64,000 bases of DNA, from assembly GCF_002813375.1 (NCBI RefSeq), contig NZ_PHUJ01000003.1:4030001-4094000 (forward strand), in the 5' to 3' direction. This document shows positions 59,681 through 64,000 of this stretch, piece after piece. The DNA comes from Pseudonocardia alni (lineage in GTDB: Bacteria; Actinomycetota; Actinomycetes; Mycobacteriales; Pseudonocardiaceae). The notes below the pieces were generated by a model, which did not search any database, was not told the DNA's origin, and worked only from the letters and a program-made list of their open reading frames with translations. The translations under genes and the position numbers were made by a program. Each line of letters begins with the position of its first letter. The first letter of the stretch is position 1.

Positions 59681-59684
<4 letters not shown>
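57894..59684 (+). CDS. metG: Methionyl-tRNA synthetase
   Basis: 596 residues. HIGH motif [10 protein letters not shown] near residue 15, zinc knuckle CPICG...CDNCG near 143-165, and the KMSKS equivalent KFSTS near 348 ([10 protein letters not shown]). C-terminal helical anticodon domain. This is the longer zinc-type (E. coli/archaeal-like) MetRS. Charges tRNA-Met and initiator tRNA. Its stop overlaps the GTG of tatD. Confidence 0.94.
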
Positions 59685-61691
<2,007 letters not shown>

Positions 61692-61722
61692 TCCCGCACG
61701 CACCCCGCCCGGGGTGCCCGGC

Positions 61723-61728
61723 GAGAAT
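61723..61728 (+). promoter_or_regulatory. Leaderless -10 box of ksgA
   Basis: GAGAAT, 6-base spacer to the GTG at 61735. It would let ksgA be expressed apart from rpfB. Confidence 0.5.
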
Positions 61729-61734
61729 GGTGCC

Positions 61735-62733
<999 letters not shown>

Positions 62734-62755
62734 CCGGACCGTGCCGGGGGCGGCG

Positions 62756-62761
62756 CATGAT
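62756..62761 (+). promoter_or_regulatory. Leaderless -10 box of DHA2 exporter
   Basis: CATGAT, 6-base spacer to the GTG at 62768. Confidence 0.4.
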
Positions 62762-62767
62762 GGCGTG

Positions 62768-64000
62768 GTGACGCGGTCGAGGGAACAGGTGGTCAGCGCC
62801 GACGGGACGAACCCGTGGCCCGCGTTGTGGGCGCTGGTGATCGGGTTCTTCATGATCCTGGTCGACGCCACCATCGTCACCGTCGCGACGCCGGCGCTGT
62901 TGACGTCGCTGGACGCCGACGTCAACTCCGTGGTCTGGGTGACCAGCGCCTATCTGCTCGCCTACGTCGTCCCGCTGCTGGTCACGGGGCGGCTGGGGGA
63001 CCGGTTCGGGCCCAAGCGCGTCTACCTCTGCGGGCTCGCCGTGTTCACGCTGGCGTCGCTGTGGTGCGGGCTCACGACGACCGTCGGCGCCCTGATCGTC
63101 GCGCGGGTCGCCCAGGGTTTCGGCGCCGCGATGATGACGCCGCAGACCATGGCCGTCATCACCCGGACCTTCCCGGCCGCCCAGCGCGGACGCGCGATGA
63201 GCCTGTGGGGCGCCGTCGCCGGCATCGCGACGCTCACCGGGCCGATCGTCGGCGGGCTCCTCGTCGGCGGCCTCGGCTGGGAGTGGATCTTCTTCGTGAA
63301 CGTCCCGGTCGGGGTGATCGCCTTCGTCGCCGCCTGGCGGCTGGTGCCCTCGCTCGAGACCTCGCGCCGCCGGTTCGACGTCGTCGGTGTGGTGCTGTCC
63401 GCCGCGGGCATGTTCCTGCTGGTCTTCGGTATCCAGGAGGGCCAGAAGTTCGGCTGGAGTGCCGGGATCTGGGCGCTGATCGGCAGCGGCGTCGTCGTGC
63501 TGGTCGCGTTCGTGTGGTGGCAGCGGGTCACCACCAGCGAGCCGCTGGTCACGCTGCGCCTGTTCCGGGACCGCAACTTCTCGCTGGCCAACATCGCGAT
63601 CTGCACCGTCGGCTTCGCGATCACCGCGCAGGGCTTCCCGCTGATGATCTACGCGCAGAGCGTGCGCGGCTTCACCCCGACCCAGGCCGCGCTGCTGCTC
63701 GCGCCACTGGCGATCTTCTCCGGCGCGCTCGCGCCGTACACCGGTCGGCTGACCGACCGCGTCCACCCGCGACTGATCGGCGGTTTCGGGATGTCGACGT
63801 TCGTCATCGCGCTGGCCTGGCTGGCGTGGGTGATGGGCCCGGACACCCCGGTCTGGCAGCTGCTGCTGCCGCTCACCCTGCTCGGCATCTCCAACTCCTG
63901 CGTCTGGGCGCCGATCTCCACCAGCGCCACCCGTAACCTGCCGATGGACCAGGCCGGATCCGGGTCGGGTGTCTACAACACGACCCGTCAGGTCGGCGCG
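62768..64000 (+). CDS. DHA2-family MFS drug exporter (EmrB/QacA type), 3' end outside window
   Basis: 411 visible codons with no stop before the window end. Helix 1 contains FFMILVDATIVTVATPAL (DHA2 signature), loop 2-3 LGDRFGPKRVYLCG, motif C-like GIATLTGPIVGGLLVGGLGWEWIF near residue 155, with 11-12 helices visible of the usual 14. GTG start (VTRSREQ). It exports drugs or metabolites by proton exchange. No regulator lies upstream. Confidence 0.9.
   Translation, partial: MTRSREQVVSADGTNPWPALWALVIGFFMILVDATIVTVATPALLTSLDADVNSVVWVTSAYLLAYVVPLLVTGRLGDRFGPKRVYLCGLAVFTLASLWCGLTTTVGALIVARVAQGFGAAMMTPQTMAVITRTFPAAQRGRAMSLWGAVAGIATLTGPIVGGLLVGGLGWEWIFFVNVPVGVIAFVAAWRLVPSLETSRRRFDVVGVVLSAAGMFLLVFGIQEGQKFGWSAGIWALIGSGVVVLVAFVWWQRVTTSEPLVTLRLFRDRNFSLANIAICTVGFAITAQGFPLMIYAQSVRGFTPTQAALLLAPLAIFSGALAPYTGRLTDRVHPRLIGGFGMSTFVIALAWLAWVMGPDTPVWQLLLPLTLLGISNSCVWAPISTSATRNLPMDQAGSGSGVYNTTRQVGA

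Overview
The window is about 64 kb of very GC-rich chromosomal DNA with dense, often overlapping genes, many GTG starts, few TTA/CTA/TCA codons and many leaderless promoters. It looks like a filamentous actinomycete, most likely a Pseudonocardia or near relative. The last third keeps the gene order I recall for Mycobacterium tuberculosis Rv0981 to Rv1010 (mprA-mprB-pepD-moaB2 ... ruc, 5-FTHF cyclo-ligase, galU, glp, rimJ, glpR ... pmt/rsmI ... metRS-tatD-rpfB-ksgA). No insertion sequence, prophage or CRISPR array was seen.

Region 1 (1-11.8 kb), stress and signalling. The 3' part of clpB runs into a chain joined by ATGA/GTGA overlaps: zinc-ribbon thioredoxin, DoxX-like membrane protein, UBP-type zinc finger and a cNMP-domain/flavin reductase, then a DUF1931 histone-fold protein. 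Next come a MEDS sensor with a separate degenerate HATPase, a STAS protein, a membrane protein, a secreted TAP-family hydrolase and a DesK/DesR-like two-component system.

Region 2 (11.8-16.2 kb). A gap with no convincing gene, tRNA-Arg(CCT), a transporter with a histidine-rich tail, and a divergent TetR/MFS pair with two matching operator-like repeats.

Region 3 (16.4-25.2 kb), the most interesting part. A cluster encodes a degenerate 6-pyruvoyl-tetrahydropterin-synthase homologue, a GT4 glycosyltransferase, a methyltransferase, a flippase-like membrane protein, a creatininase-family amidohydrolase, GTP cyclohydrolase II, a zinc-type alcohol dehydrogenase, a RibD-C reductase and a CDP-alcohol phosphotransferase fused to an LtaS-like sulfatase-fold domain. 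Together they suggest a GTP-derived pyrimidine or pterin that is glycosylated, methylated and perhaps attached to lipid. I know of no assigned product.

Region 4 (25.2-32.3 kb), assorted metabolic genes: FkbM methyltransferase, TetR, SDR, PPK2, MFS, SGNH hydrolase, DsbA-like protein and a beta-hydroxyacid dehydrogenase.

Region 5 (32.3-49.8 kb), conserved envelope-stress and division block: MprAB with an MprA-box-like site, PepD, MoaB, an orphan MT0933-type antitoxin, a SAF protein, Ruc, the galU-glp-rimJ-glpR run, tRNA-Ala(CGC), a membrane-anchored HTH protein, CopD/CopC, Pmt and RsmI.

Region 6 (49.9-64 kb): an epoxide hydrolase/PPOX/TetR cassette, KhtTU-like antiporter, zwf with a GH15 enzyme, TetR, MetRS, TatD, RpfB, RsmA (KsgA) and a DHA2-family exporter cut by the window end.
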